DNA of 64,000 nucleotides from an uncultured Sedimentitalea sp. (GTDB lineage: Bacteria; Pseudomonadota; Alphaproteobacteria; Rhodobacterales; Rhodobacteraceae): positions 1 to 64,000 of the forward strand of contig CANNGH010000009.1 in the NCBI GenBank assembly GCA_947504115.1, written 5' to 3'. Made by a program: the position numbers and the translations under genes. This document shows, one piece after another, positions 1 through 9,400 of the stretch. The notes beneath the pieces are model-generated. The model ran no database searches, had not been told where the DNA came from, and worked only from the letters and a program-made list of their open reading frames with translations. The first letter of the stretch is position 1. Each line of letters opens with the position of its first letter.

Positions 1-306
1 ACTGGCGCAGGCAACGCGTAAACCAACGGAACCCGCCCAGAAAGAAACCGGAGCAGTGCCGCGATGATGCAAGGCGAGGCTCACCAAATCCTCGGGCACC
101 GCGGCCAACAGATCCTGCCTGTCTTCGGGTATCATGGATTGACGCAGGATAAAGCTCCGGCGCAAGAGACCTCGTGGAACCCGCCCGCTCCGGAAGACAT
201 TCCCCAGGGCAAGGACAGCGACCAGATCCGCCATGGCTTCAATCTTCTGCGCAACACCTAGGATCTGTCTGGAACCGGTGCCGACGATCTCGCGCTCCAG
301 TTCCAT
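1..306 (-). CDS. Unidentified open frame running off the left window edge
   Basis: From an ATG at 306 the minus strand stays open for 102 codons to the window edge. The peptide begins MELEREIVGTGSRQILGVAQ and matches no family I recognise. It has no visible Shine-Dalgarno sequence and starts only four bases from a strong terminator hairpin, both of which argue against a functional start. The stretch looks less GC-biased than its neighbours. The alternative is that a plus-strand gene ends here: one frame reads LAQATRKPTEPAQ and stops at 65-67. I cannot decide between these readings; it may also be a degraded gene. Confidence 0.2.
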   Translation of the reverse strand, partial: MELEREIVGTGSRQILGVAQKIEAMADLVAVLALGNVFRSGRVPRGLLRRSFILRQSMIPEDRQDLLAAVPEDLVSLALHHRGTAPVSFWAGSVGLRVACAS

Positions 307-309
307 TCA

Positions 310-352
310 AAAAAAGTGAAGGCCGACTGGTGTTGTCGGCCTTCACTTTTTT
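310..352. terminator. Strong bidirectional intrinsic terminator
   Basis: The arms 310-327 and 335-352 are perfect 18-bp inverted repeats (AAAAAAGTGAAGGCCGAC and its complement) around a 7-base loop. The stem is GC-rich with an A-tract on one side and a T-tract on the other, so it can terminate transcription in both directions. It lies downstream of the minus-strand hemerythrin-like gene, and could also end a plus-strand unit coming from the left. Confidence 0.9.
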
Positions 353-423
353 GGATGACAGGTCCGCGGCCGCCCTGTCCGGACCGGCTCTGACGGAAAC
401 CCGATTGCAAGACCACGGGCAGT

Positions 424-1035
424 TCATGGGCGCGTGTTGCCCGTGTGGTGGGGATTGCCGACTCCCATCATCGGCATCGGGTCGCGACCGTAAAGCGGCA
501 CCGGAACGGTCGGGCGCCCGGCCGGATCGGCCTCGGCCGTTTCCGCATGAACGCTGTAGCCCACAAGAACCGCGGCCGGATAAAGCACGTCGGCATCATT
601 GGTCTGATGCCAGATCATCCGCTCGGCAAGGCGCGAGATCTCTGGCTGACCGTCCTCTTCCGCCGCAGCGAACAGATCCACCAGCGCGGTGACAACCTCT
701 ATCTCGGCGTCCTGCAGCCGGGGCAGTTCCGCCGACAGGGTTTGCAGCCGCGTCAGTATCTGCGGATCAGTGGGGGCCTGTCCCCTTGCGACGGCTTGCG
801 TATGCGCGAGAAACGGCAGGACCACGCGTTCCTCCACTTCCATATGCGGACCCAGAAGGTCGGCGGCCTTGCGCGCGGCGGCTCCGGTCCGACCCGGCGC
901 GTCGGCGGCTTTCTCGAGTTGCATGAGGAAATCCGCATGCGGCGCGCTCAGCACATAGGAGGTTTCAAAGGGGGCTGCCGAAGCCGTCACGGCGAATGCG
1001 GATATGACAGCGGCTATGACGAATGAGGTATGCAT
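424..1035 (-). CDS. Exported hemerythrin-like protein
   Basis: This 203-residue protein has a short signal peptide (about residues 1-20, ending TASA-AP) and a helical body with two HxxxE/D-P motifs. One is H64/E68 in HMEVEERVVLP, the other H143/D147 in HQTNDADVLYP, and H33 lies on the first helix. This is the hemerythrin HHE di-iron pattern, although I see no His on the third helix, so the ligand set looks one short. Hemerythrins bind O2, NO or iron, and an exported form would act in the periplasm. An AGGAG lies upstream of the ATG. It sits downstream of the nar region on the same strand, which suggests but does not prove a role in nitrogen-oxide or oxygen handling. The substrate is unknown. 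Confidence 0.6.
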   Translation of the reverse strand: MHTSFVIAAVISAFAVTASAAPFETSYVLSAPHADFLMQLEKAADAPGRTGAAARKAADLLGPHMEVEERVVLPFLAHTQAVARGQAPTDPQILTRLQTLSAELPRLQDAEIEVVTALVDLFAAAEEDGQPEISRLAERMIWHQTNDADVLYPAAVLVGYSVHAETAEADPAGRPTVPVPLYGRDPMPMMGVGNPHHTGNTRP

Positions 1036-1066
1036 GATCTTCTCCTTTTCAGTTTTCCTTGTTCAG

Positions 1067-1079
1067 TTGATGCAATCAA
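1067..1079. promoter_or_regulatory. FNR-like palindrome with a 3-base spacer, upstream of the hemerythrin-like gene
   Basis: TTGAT-GCA-ATCAA lies about 32 bases before the hemerythrin-like start codon. Both FNR half-sites are perfect, but the spacer is 3 bases instead of the usual 4. It may be a nonstandard or decayed Crp/Fnr site; binding is uncertain. Confidence 0.3.
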
Positions 1080-1103
1080 TCTGACCGGAAAACCTGAAGG
1101 CCT

Positions 1104-1143
1104 CCTGACGCCAACGCGATTCGTGCGTCAGCCTGGCGTCAGG
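1104..1143. repeat. 10-bp perfect inverted repeat between two minus-strand genes
   Basis: CCTGACGCCA (1104-1113) and TGGCGTCAGG (1134-1143) are exact complements around a 20-base loop that itself contains ACGC/GCGT. It lies between the end of the small membrane-protein gene (1230) and the hemerythrin-like start (1035). There is no T-tract, so it could be a weak terminator, an mRNA-stabilising hairpin or a regulatory structure. Confidence 0.5.
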
Positions 1144-1229
1144 AATGGCCGGGCCTGCCTGTCGACGGCGAGGTCGCCAGCGGCACGGGTAGAGCAGGTT
1201 TTACAGCCTGTCGGTCTTTTCGGGGCGGA

Positions 1230-1592
1230 TCAGGAGGCAAGAAACAGTGTCAGCAGATCCAGTTCCCGAAACAGCAGGATCAGGGCCACGTTGACCGCCC
1301 ACGCGACGGTCAGCATCCGCGCGAGCAGGTTCCAGATCGAATTCGGATGCGCCGAACAGCGCCAGATCGCCACGAGAATCCACAGGGTATAGAGGCCGAG
1401 GCAGATCAGCAGGAATTGTTCGGCCCGGGGCCAGACAAAGTAGATCGTTGCGCCGTAGGATCCCAGCAGAACGCTGCTCAACGCCACGCCATATCCCCAG
1501 AATACCGGCGCGAGCGGCGCCTCTCCGCGCCATATTTCAATCTCCCTGGAAAAGAGCCGCGCCAACAGTTGCCGTTCCGTGTTCATTTCCAT
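1230..1592 (-). CDS. Small three-helix membrane protein of unknown function
   Basis: The product is 120 residues with three hydrophobic segments (about 31-53, 59-78 and 92-119), so it is probably an inner-membrane protein. I do not recognise the family. The ATG overlaps the stop of the upstream transporter gene in a TGATG junction after GGAGG, so the two are translationally coupled and probably work together. A second in-frame ATG two codons later is also possible. It may be an accessory subunit of the TDT transporter; this is inferred only from the coupling. Confidence 0.65.
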   Translation of the reverse strand: MEMNTERQLLARLFSREIEIWRGEAPLAPVFWGYGVALSSVLLGSYGATIYFVWPRAEQFLLICLGLYTLWILVAIWRCSAHPNSIWNLLARMLTVAWAVNVALILLFRELDLLTLFLAS

Positions 1593-2665
1593 CAGGCCTC
1601 CCCGCTCCGCAGCAGCCCGGCGAGATAGGCAATGAAGGTCACCGCCCAGGCAATCATCGCAACAACGGCAAAGACGACGGGCAGCGCGGAAATGAACTCG
1701 AACCCCATCGCCTGCGCCATCCGGTGGGTGCCCACCGCATACATGCCCAGCGGAAACACCGCGCCCCAGTAAAGCGGGTCGTAGCGCAGCGGAAAGCGTT
1801 TGTAGACGTGCCGCCAGATGCCCAGGATCACCAGCATCGGGATCCACCAGGTTCCGGTGGCCCAGTAAAACACCGTGAACCCCTTCATGAAGGGCACGAT
1901 GGAATGCAGGAACGGCGCGTCGTCGGAATTGAGAATCAACAGCGACCCCGCCAGCGTGGAAATCGCCATCGCCCCCATGTTGATCCAATAGGGTGGCGAC
2001 AGATCCGCCGGCGAGAACCGAAAGAACGTGTAGCGATAAAAGATCAGCGACATCATCCAGATATAAAGCATCCCGCCCCATAGCCACATCGACAGCGCCA
2101 GAAAGTTGAGATCCAGCCGCCAGGGCTGCGCGACCTGCACCGCCAGCAGCGCCGCGAGCACGGCTATCGACTGCGTGGCCACGACCGCCAGCAGCCAGGC
2201 ACCGCTGATGCCGTGGGCCAGGTCGGGCTTGTCCTCCTTGACCGTGAAGGCGGTGAAGATCGTGTAGGTCAGCGCCAGCCACAGCACCACCGCCACGCAC
2301 CACAGCGCGAACCCGATGATCCAGCTATGGGCGAGCAGGATGAACGCGCTGCCCAGCACCGCCGAGGCGGCAACCATGGTGAAGAAACCGGGGCCGCGCA
2401 GGTGATCGACCAGATCGCTGAAAAACAGCCGTGTGTGGCGCAGGATCCGCAGGACCGTCAGCCCCCAGAGCACGAGGTAAGCGACGACCGCGATCCCGAA
2501 AAGACCCCACGCGATACCGTGAAGCCCGATCTGATCGGCCGCCAGCGACACGATGCCGGTCGCCATGACCATGCCGAAATAGCCTGACGACAATGTCCGG
2601 ACATCGGGGGGCCAGAACCGTTTACCAATGGCGCGACCTGTCGCCGGCAACCTTGCGTCGGACAT
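1592..2665 (-). CDS. TDT-family (TehA/SLAC1-like) anion transporter
   Basis: This 357-residue protein has about ten transmembrane helices. It has the typical TDT entry (SGYFGMVMATGIVSLAA near residue 27) and the central FYWATGTWWIPML segment of the tellurite-resistance/dicarboxylate transporter family. That family includes bacterial TehA, yeast malate and sulfite permeases and the plant anion channel SLAC1, which passes chloride and nitrate. The gene lies directly downstream of the nar operon on the same strand, 88 bp after ppiC, and overlaps a small membrane-protein gene. An anion-export role (nitrite, for example) fits the context but is inferred. Substrate cannot be read from sequence. Confidence 0.85.
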   Translation of the reverse strand: MSDARLPATGRAIGKRFWPPDVRTLSSGYFGMVMATGIVSLAADQIGLHGIAWGLFGIAVVAYLVLWGLTVLRILRHTRLFFSDLVDHLRGPGFFTMVAASAVLGSAFILLAHSWIIGFALWCVAVVLWLALTYTIFTAFTVKEDKPDLAHGISGAWLLAVVATQSIAVLAALLAVQVAQPWRLDLNFLALSMWLWGGMLYIWMMSLIFYRYTFFRFSPADLSPPYWINMGAMAISTLAGSLLILNSDDAPFLHSIVPFMKGFTVFYWATGTWWIPMLVILGIWRHVYKRFPLRYDPLYWGAVFPLGMYAVGTHRMAQAMGFEFISALPVVFAVVAMIAWAVTFIAYLAGLLRSGEA

Positions 2666-2710
2666 TCACAGGGCTCCTTTCAACGCTGCTTTTCAGGCAA
2701 TCGCGTGAAC

Positions 2711-2743
2711 GGGGGCGGCGCAACGGTCTTTTGTCACGCCCCC
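2711..2743. terminator. Possible weak terminator hairpin after the nar operon
   Basis: GGGGGCG (2711-2717) pairs with CGCCCCC (2737-2743) across a 19-base loop, between the stop of ppiC (2754) and the start of the TDT transporter (2665). There is no good T-tract, so transcription may read through into the downstream genes. Confidence 0.35.
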
Positions 2744-2753
2744 TGCCCTTGCC

Positions 2754-3551
2754 TCAGGCCGCGCTCAGGTCCACGCCCGTCACGTCGGCATCCGCGATCA
2801 ACCGGTCGGCAAAGGCGCGGGCCGCGCGGACCCAGGCGGCTTTTTCCAACGCCTCGGCCAGTTGGTCCCGGACCGCCTCGAACGGGAGCGGCCGACCCGG
2901 CGCGACGGCATCCACACGGATGACATGATACCCGAACCGCGTCCGGACCGGTTCGGCGGTCACCTCGCCCTCGCGCAATCGCTTCAGCGCGGCCTCGAAC
3001 TCCGGCACGGTGTCATTCGGCCCAAGCTGCCCCAGCGCGCCGCCGTTATGTCTTGAGTCACAGGCAGAGTGTTGCGCCGCAAGCTGCGCGAACCGCGCGC
3101 CGGGGCGGCGGGCTTCGTCTGCCAGCCCTTGGGCGGTTTTCAGCGCCCGCGCGCATATATCGGCGTCCTCGGGGTCTGCGGCGATCAGGATATGCGACAC
3201 CTCCCACAGGGGCGGACTGGCAAACCGCTCGGGGTTTTTGGCCCAGGTTGCGCGCAATTCGTCTTCGCCGGGCGGTGGCGGAGCGATTTCGGCCTCCATC
3301 ACCGCGCGGATCAGCGATTCCTGGTCGGTCTCGAACCTGCCCGGTCCGATTTCGGCGGGGTCCGGCGTGAACCCGCGACGGGCGGCCTCTTGCAACAGCA
3401 GGGTCCGGATCACCAGCGCGCGCGCGGCAGCACGCCAGGCCAGACCCGGCTTGCCCCTGGGGGCGGCATGGTTCTGCGCCTCGGCGGCGATGGCAGCGAT
3501 CGCGATCCTTTCGCCATTGACGGTCACGTCGGAAAACAGCGGTTTGTTCAT
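2754..3551 (-). CDS. PpiC-type peptidyl-prolyl isomerase at the end of the nar operon
   Basis: The protein is about 265 residues from the preferred ATG at 3551 (MNKPLFSDV), which lies just after the narI stop behind a GAGTGAGGG ribosome site. An N-terminal helical region precedes a parvulin PpiC domain (about residues 118-215, with WEVSHILIA, GGALGQLG and FGYHVIRVD). No signal peptide or membrane segment is visible, so it should be cytoplasmic, like the NifM-type parvulins. As the sixth gene of narKGHJI it probably assists folding or maturation of the nitrate reductase, complementing the chaperone NarJ. That role is inferred from position. Confidence 0.85.
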   Translation of the reverse strand: MNKPLFSDVTVNGERIAIAAIAAEAQNHAAPRGKPGLAWRAAARALVIRTLLLQEAARRGFTPDPAEIGPGRFETDQESLIRAVMEAEIAPPPPGEDELRATWAKNPERFASPPLWEVSHILIAADPEDADICARALKTAQGLADEARRPGARFAQLAAQHSACDSRHNGGALGQLGPNDTVPEFEAALKRLREGEVTAEPVRTRFGYHVIRVDAVAPGRPLPFEAVRDQLAEALEKAAWVRAARAFADRLIADADVTGVDLSAA

Positions 3552-3556
3552 GGCCC

Positions 3557-4246
3557 TCACTCCGCGGGTTTGCGGCGGCGCGACCGCACGATCTGGTAAC
3601 CGGGGCGCCACAGGTAACGCACCGGCGCCGACAGCATGTGGACAAGCCGCGTGAACGGGAACAACAGAAAGATCGTCAGACCCAGAAAGATGTGCAGTTT
3701 GAAGATGATGTTGGCATCCGCGATATAACTTGCCGCGTTGGGATCGAAGGTAAAGATGCCCTGCGCCCAGGCCATGAACTTGGTCATCTCGAACCCGTCC
3801 AGATGCTGAACCGAGATGAAGATCGTCATCACCCCCAGCACCAGTTGGGCCAGCAACAGGATCAGGATCCAGTTGTCCGCAAAGGTCGAATTGGCCCGCA
3901 CGCGGGAATCATAGAGGCGGCGGTGCAGCAGCATCCCGCCGCCGACCAGCGCCATGATACCGGCAATACCGCCGACGACGACGGCAAGCGTCTGTTTCGC
4001 CTGATGGGTGATGCCAAGCGCATCGAAGATGACGATCGGGGTCAGCAGGCCGAAAAGATGCCCGAACAGGATGATCAGGACGCCGACATGAAACAGCACC
4101 GACCCCCAGACCATCTGCCTGAGCCGGAAAAGCTGACTGGACGAGGATTTCCAGGTAAAGGGCACGGTCTCGTATCGTGCGATGGACCCGAACACCATCA
4201 CCGTGATGGCGATATAGGGGTAAATTCCGAACAGGAACTGATGCAT
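3557..4246 (-). CDS. narI: Respiratory nitrate reductase gamma subunit (cytochrome b)
   Basis: NarI is the membrane anchor that oxidises quinol at the periplasmic face and passes electrons through two b-type hemes to NarH. The 229 residues form about five transmembrane helices. Likely heme-ligand histidines lie in LFHVGVLIILFGHLFG (helix 2) and in the HIFLG and RLVHMLS segments (helix 5), as in the family. The length is normal. It starts 11 bp after the narJ stop and is followed 5 bp later by ppiC, so it belongs to the narKGHJI transcript. Confidence 0.97.
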   Translation of the reverse strand: MHQFLFGIYPYIAITVMVFGSIARYETVPFTWKSSSSQLFRLRQMVWGSVLFHVGVLIILFGHLFGLLTPIVIFDALGITHQAKQTLAVVVGGIAGIMALVGGGMLLHRRLYDSRVRANSTFADNWILILLLAQLVLGVMTIFISVQHLDGFEMTKFMAWAQGIFTFDPNAASYIADANIIFKLHIFLGLTIFLLFPFTRLVHMLSAPVRYLWRPGYQIVRSRRRKPAE

Positions 4247-4257
4247 TCAAGCCTCCA

Positions 4258-4962
4258 TCATTCGGCCGCATTGGCCGGGCGGGGATTAACGGGCGTGTCC
4301 ATGTTGGCCAGCATGTCGCGCACCTGTGGACAGCCGGCGTTGGGATCGGGACCGAAGAGAACCTCGCTTTCCTCCCAGACGGCATCGAGCGCCCTGAGAT
4401 CGTCGGGGTCCGCATCGGGCTGGGCCAGCAGTTCGGCCACGGCCTCGGCGTCGGCGTGAACGCCTGCCAGTTGCAACAGGGCGGCGAACACGGCGCCGTA
4501 GCTGCTGTCGCGGCGGTTCAACCGTTCCACCAACGCCGCAAAGATATGCGCGGCATCGGCAAGCACGTCGCGCGCCTCGTCAGCGGGGCGCGTCGCCAGA
4601 AACTCCAGCAGCACCGGCAGGTGATCCGGCAATTCGCTGGTCACCGGATCGAACCCGGCGTCGCGATAGGTTTCCACCAGCGACACCATCGCGCCGCCCC
4701 GGTCGCGGCTTTCGCCGTGCACATGCTCGAACAGGTTGAGCGACAGCGTGCGCGAGCGGTCGAACAGGCCGACATAGGCCTCCTCCAGCGCATAGATGTC
4801 GTCGTGTTCCAGCACGTCCAGAAGCGGCGCAAGGTCGCGCCGTGCCGCCGGGGTCAGCCGTGGCTCTGCCATCAGCACCGCCGCGATTTCGGGCATCGCC
4901 TTTTGCAACTCGACCGTCGGATAGCCGAGGATCAGCGAGAGCGTCTTGAATGTGCGGTCCAT
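4258..4962 (-). CDS. narJ: Nitrate reductase assembly chaperone
   Basis: NarJ is a cytoplasmic redox-enzyme maturation protein (TorD/DmsD superfamily) that holds NarGH while the molybdenum cofactor is inserted and the complex joins NarI. The 234-residue product is all-helical, begins MDRTFKTLSLILGYPT and has the family LFEHVHGESRDRG segment near residue 75, with the usual acidic C-terminal half. Its ATG overlaps the narH stop in a TGATG junction, implying coupled translation. It is not a structural subunit. Confidence 0.96.
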   Translation of the reverse strand: MDRTFKTLSLILGYPTVELQKAMPEIAAVLMAEPRLTPAARRDLAPLLDVLEHDDIYALEEAYVGLFDRSRTLSLNLFEHVHGESRDRGGAMVSLVETYRDAGFDPVTSELPDHLPVLLEFLATRPADEARDVLADAAHIFAALVERLNRRDSSYGAVFAALLQLAGVHADAEAVAELLAQPDADPDDLRALDAVWEESEVLFGPDPNAGCPQVRDMLANMDTPVNPRPANAAE

Positions 4963-6485
4963 CAGTTCGCCTCCGACGGTAGGGTGAGGGTTTTCTTCCG
5001 CTTGCCGCCGAAAAGCGTGCCCGGACTGACGCCGGTGGAGCAGCCATTGCCATCGGTAAAGCCGCAGCCGCCACGGATATCCCGCGCATCCTCATGCGTC
5101 TCGCGGTGGCTGGTCGGGATCACGAAACGATCCTCGTAATCGGCAATGGCCATGATCTTGTACATGTCCTCGATCACGCGCCCCGCCATGCCGACGCGGG
5201 CGGCGATGGCCTCGTCGACCACGCCATCGACGGTTTTCGCCCGCATATAGGCGCGCATGGCCAGCATCCGCTCCAGCGCGTGCACCACCGGTTCTTCCTT
5301 GCCGGCGGTCAGCATGTTGGCGAGGTAACGCACCGGGATGCGCAGCGAGCGCACGTCGGGCATGTCGCCATCGACACCGATCTGTCCCGCCTCGGCGGCG
5401 TTCTGGATCGGCGAAAGCGGCGGGATATACCACACCATCGGCAGGGTCCGGTATTCGGGATGCAGCGGAAAGGCGATCTTCCAGTCCATCGCCATCTTCC
5501 ATACCGGGCTGTCCTGCGCGGCCTTCACCCAGTCTTCGGGAATACCCTGCTCCAGCGCCTGACGCTGAACCTCGGGATCGTTGGGATCGAGGAAGATATC
5601 CAGTTGCGCCTGATAGAGATCCTTTTCATCGGCCATGTTGGCGGCCTCTTCGATGCGGTCGGCATCATAGAGCATCACGCCAAGATAGCGGATACGTCCG
5701 ACGCAGGTTTCCGAACAGACCGTCGGGTTGCCGCTTTCGATTCGCGGATAGCAGAAGGTGCATTTCTCGGATTTGCCGGTCGCCCAGTTGTAATAGACCT
5801 TCTTGTAGGGGCAGCCGGAAACGCACATCCGCCAGCCCCGGCATTTCTCCTGGTCGATCAGGACGATGCCGTCCTCTTCGCGCTTGTAGATCGCGCCCGA
5901 GGGGCAGGAGGCCACGCAGGTCGGGTTCAGGCAATGCTCGCACAGGCGCGGCAGATACATCATGAAGGTGTTTTCGTATTGCCCGTAGATGTCCTTCTGG
6001 ATGCCTTCGAAATTGTAATCTTTCGACCGCTTTTCGAACTCGCCGCCCAGGATTTCGTCCCAGTTGGGGCCTTTGGTGATCTTCTCCATCCGCTCGCCGG
6101 TGATTTTCGAGCGCGGGCGCGCGGTCGGGAAATGCTCCATCTCGGGCGCGGATTGCAGATGGTCATAGTCGAAATCGAACGGTTCGTAATAATCGTCGAT
6201 CTCGGGCAGATAGGGATTGGCAAAGATGTTCGCCAGGATCCGCCATTTCGCGCCCTGCTTGGGCCGCAATTTGCCGCCCTGACGCACCCAGCCGCCGTTC
6301 CAGCGTTTCTGGTTTTCCCAGTCGGTCGGATAGCCGGTGCCGGGCTTGGTTTCGACATTGTTGAACCAAACGTATTCCACACCTTCGCGGCTGGTCCAGA
6401 CGTTCTTGCAGGTGACCGAGCAGGTGTGGCACCCGATGCATTTGTCCAGGTTCAGCACCTTGCCGATTTGTGCACGAATTCTCAT
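4962..6485 (-). CDS. narH: Respiratory nitrate reductase beta subunit (Fe-S)
   Basis: NarH is the electron-transfer subunit between NarI hemes and NarG. The 507 residues contain four Cys clusters: CIGCHTCSVTC at about 16-26, CEHCLNPTCVASC near 182, CRGWRMCVSGC near 215 and CTFCYP...C near 242. The Trp in CRGW replaces the fourth Cys of one site and marks the 3Fe-4S cluster typical of NarH. The length is normal. It overlaps narG by 4 bp and narJ by 1 bp, so the subunits are translationally coupled. Confidence 0.98.
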   Translation of the reverse strand: MRIRAQIGKVLNLDKCIGCHTCSVTCKNVWTSREGVEYVWFNNVETKPGTGYPTDWENQKRWNGGWVRQGGKLRPKQGAKWRILANIFANPYLPEIDDYYEPFDFDYDHLQSAPEMEHFPTARPRSKITGERMEKITKGPNWDEILGGEFEKRSKDYNFEGIQKDIYGQYENTFMMYLPRLCEHCLNPTCVASCPSGAIYKREEDGIVLIDQEKCRGWRMCVSGCPYKKVYYNWATGKSEKCTFCYPRIESGNPTVCSETCVGRIRYLGVMLYDADRIEEAANMADEKDLYQAQLDIFLDPNDPEVQRQALEQGIPEDWVKAAQDSPVWKMAMDWKIAFPLHPEYRTLPMVWYIPPLSPIQNAAEAGQIGVDGDMPDVRSLRIPVRYLANMLTAGKEEPVVHALERMLAMRAYMRAKTVDGVVDEAIAARVGMAGRVIEDMYKIMAIADYEDRFVIPTSHRETHEDARDIRGGCGFTDGNGCSTGVSPGTLFGGKRKKTLTLPSEAN

Positions 6486-9400
6486 TCCGCTGCCTCCACG
6501 TTCTTGGCCGGCTGATCCAGCCAGTCCACCTTGACCATCTTGCGAACGACGACGAATTCGTCGCGGTTGCTGCCCACCGTGCCGTAATAGTTGAACCCGT
6601 AGGACAGTTGCGCATAGCCGCCGATCATGTGCGTCGGCTTCAGCGTCGTGCGGGTGACCGAATTGTGGATGCCGCCACGCCGCCCGGTCTTTTCCGACCC
6701 CGGCGTGTTCACGATCTTTTCTTGCGCGTGATACATGAACATCGTGCCGGTCTTCATCCGCTGCGAGACCACCGCCCGCGCTGTCAGCGCACCGTTGGAG
6801 TTGTAGACCTCGACCCAGTCGTTATCGACAAGTCCCGCCGTCTTGGCATCCACCTCGCTGATCCAGACCACCGGCCCGCCCCGGTTGAGCGTGAGCATCA
6901 GCAGGTTGTCGGTATAGGTCGAGTGGATGCCCCATTTCTGGTGCGGCGTGATGAAGTTGAGCACGACATGCGCCCTGCCCTCGTCGCTGTTGATCTTGGC
7001 GGTGACGGTTTTCGTGTCCACCGGCGGGCGATAGGTGGCGAACCCTTCGCCAAAGGCCCGCATCCACAGGTGATCCTGGTAAAGCTGCTGGCGCCCGGTC
7101 AGGGTGCGCCACGGGATCAGTTCGTGAACGTTGGTATAGCCGGCATTATAGCACACCTCCTCGGATTCGATGCCCGACCAGGTGGGCGAGGAGATGATCT
7201 TGCGCGGCTGGGCGGCGATATCGCGAAAGCGGATCTTCTCGTCTTCCTTGACACCCGCCAGATGCGTGTGCTCGCGCCCGGTGAATTTTTCCAGCGCGTG
7301 CCATGCCTTGACGGCGACATCGCCATTGGTTTCCGGGGCCAGCATCAGAATGACCTCGGCGGCGTCGATGCCGGTGTCGATCTTCGCGCAGCCCTTGGCG
7401 GAGCCGTCCAGCCACTCGCCGTTCAGATCGCGCAGATGCTGCACCTCGTCCTTGGTGTCCCAGGCGATGCCCTTGCCGCCATTGCCGATCTTGTCCATCA
7501 GCGGTCCGACCGCGACAAAGCGATCATGGATCGCGCCGTAATCCCGCTCCACCGTGATGAAATTCGGCGCGGTCTTGCCGGGGATCAGATCGCATTCGCC
7601 CTTTTTCCAGTCCAGCACATGATCCTGCGCGATCTCGGCCGGCGTGTCATGGTTCAGCGGCAGCGCGACGACGTCGGTTTCCTTGCCCAGAACCTCGGGC
7701 GCGACCTCCTGCACCTTCTTGGCGATGGATTTGAAGATTTCCCAATCCGACCGGCTTTCATAGGCCGGGTCCACCGCCGCCTGAAGCGGGTGGATGAACG
7801 GGTGCATGTCGGAGGTGTTCAGATCGTCCTTTTCGTACCAGCTGGCCGTCGGCAGCACGATGTCGGAATAGACGCAGGTGGTGCTCATGCGGAAATCGAT
7901 CGTCACCAGCAGGTCGAGTTTCCCCTCGGGGGCTTTCTCGTGCCATTTGACCTCGCGGGGCAGCACGCCGCCCTCCTGCCCCAGATCCTTGCCGACCACG
8001 CCATGGTTCGTGCCCAGCAGGTATTTCAGGAAATACTCATGCCCCTTGCCCGACGACCCGAGGATATTGGAACGCCACACGAACAGGTTGCGCGGCCAGT
8101 TCTCCGGCGCTTCGGGATCTTCGCAGGACATTTCCAGCGCGCCCGATTTCAACTGCTCCGCGACATAGGGCGCGATGTCCTTGCCCGCCGCCTTGGCCGC
8201 CCTCGCGACCTCCAGCGGGTTGGTTTTCAACTGCGGCGCCGAGGGCAGCCAGCCCATGCGTTCGGCGCGCACGTTGTAGTCGATCAGGGTCGCATCCCAA
8301 TCGCCCGCCGGGGCGGTCGGCGACAGGATCTCGCCCGAACTCACCTGCTCATAGCGATACTGACCCGTATGCGCATACCACGCGCTGGTCGAGTTCATGT
8401 GGCGCGGCGGGCGGTGCCAGTCGAGCGCGAAGGCCAGCGCGGTCCAGCCGGTCTGCGGGCGCAGTTTTTCCTGCCCCACATAATGGCTCCAGCCACCGCC
8501 GGATTTGCCGACACATCCGCACATCACCAACATGTTGATGATCCCGCGATAGGTCATGTCCATGTGATACCAGTGGTTGATCCCCGCCCCCAGAATGACC
8601 ATCGACTTGCCGTCGGTCTTTTCGGCGTTGCGCGCGAATTCACGGGCGACGACGGCGATTTTCTCGGCCGGAACGCCGGTGATCTTTTCCGCCCATGCCG
8701 GGGTATAGGGCATGTCCTCGGCATAATCCTTGGACACCCAATCGCCGCCAAGGCCACGATCAAGGCCGTAATTGGCGCAGAACAGATCGAACACCGTGGC
8801 GACCATGAATTCGCTGTCGCCCGAGGTGATCTTCTTGACCGGAATGTTGCGGGTCATCACCTCGGGGTGGTCGCATTTCACGAAATGCTCATGCGCCATG
8901 CCGCCGAAATAGGGGAAATCGACGCCCATGACCTCGTCATGGTCGCCGTCGCCGATAAAGGTCATCGCCAGTTCGGTTTCGGCCTTGCCCGCGCGTTCCT
9001 CAAGGTTCCACAGCCCATCCTGCCCCCAGCGATACCCGACCGAGCCGTTGGGCGCGACCGGCGCGCCGGATTTCATGTCCCAGGCGAGGGTCTTCCATTC
9101 GGGATTGTTCTTCTCCCCCAGCTTGCCGTCCAGATCACCGGCCCGCAGGAACCGGCCCGGGATCAGCTTGCCGTCTTTTTCCTCAAGCCGCACCAGCATC
9201 GGAAAGTCCGAGTATTTGCGGCAATATTCCTCGAAATATTCCACCTGACGATCCAGATGAAACTCGCGCAGGATCACATGGCCCATCGCCATGGCCAGCG
9301 CGCTGTCGGTGCCCTGCTTGGGGGCCAGCCAGATATCGCCGAATTTCGACGCCTCGGAATAATCCGGGCAGATGACGGCGGATTTGGTGCCGCGATAGCG

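Noticed and set aside
1067-1079. Calling TTGATGCAATCAA a standard FNR box
   Set aside because: The spacer has 3 bases, not 4, so the half-sites are not on the usual helical phase. It is listed only as a low-confidence variant.
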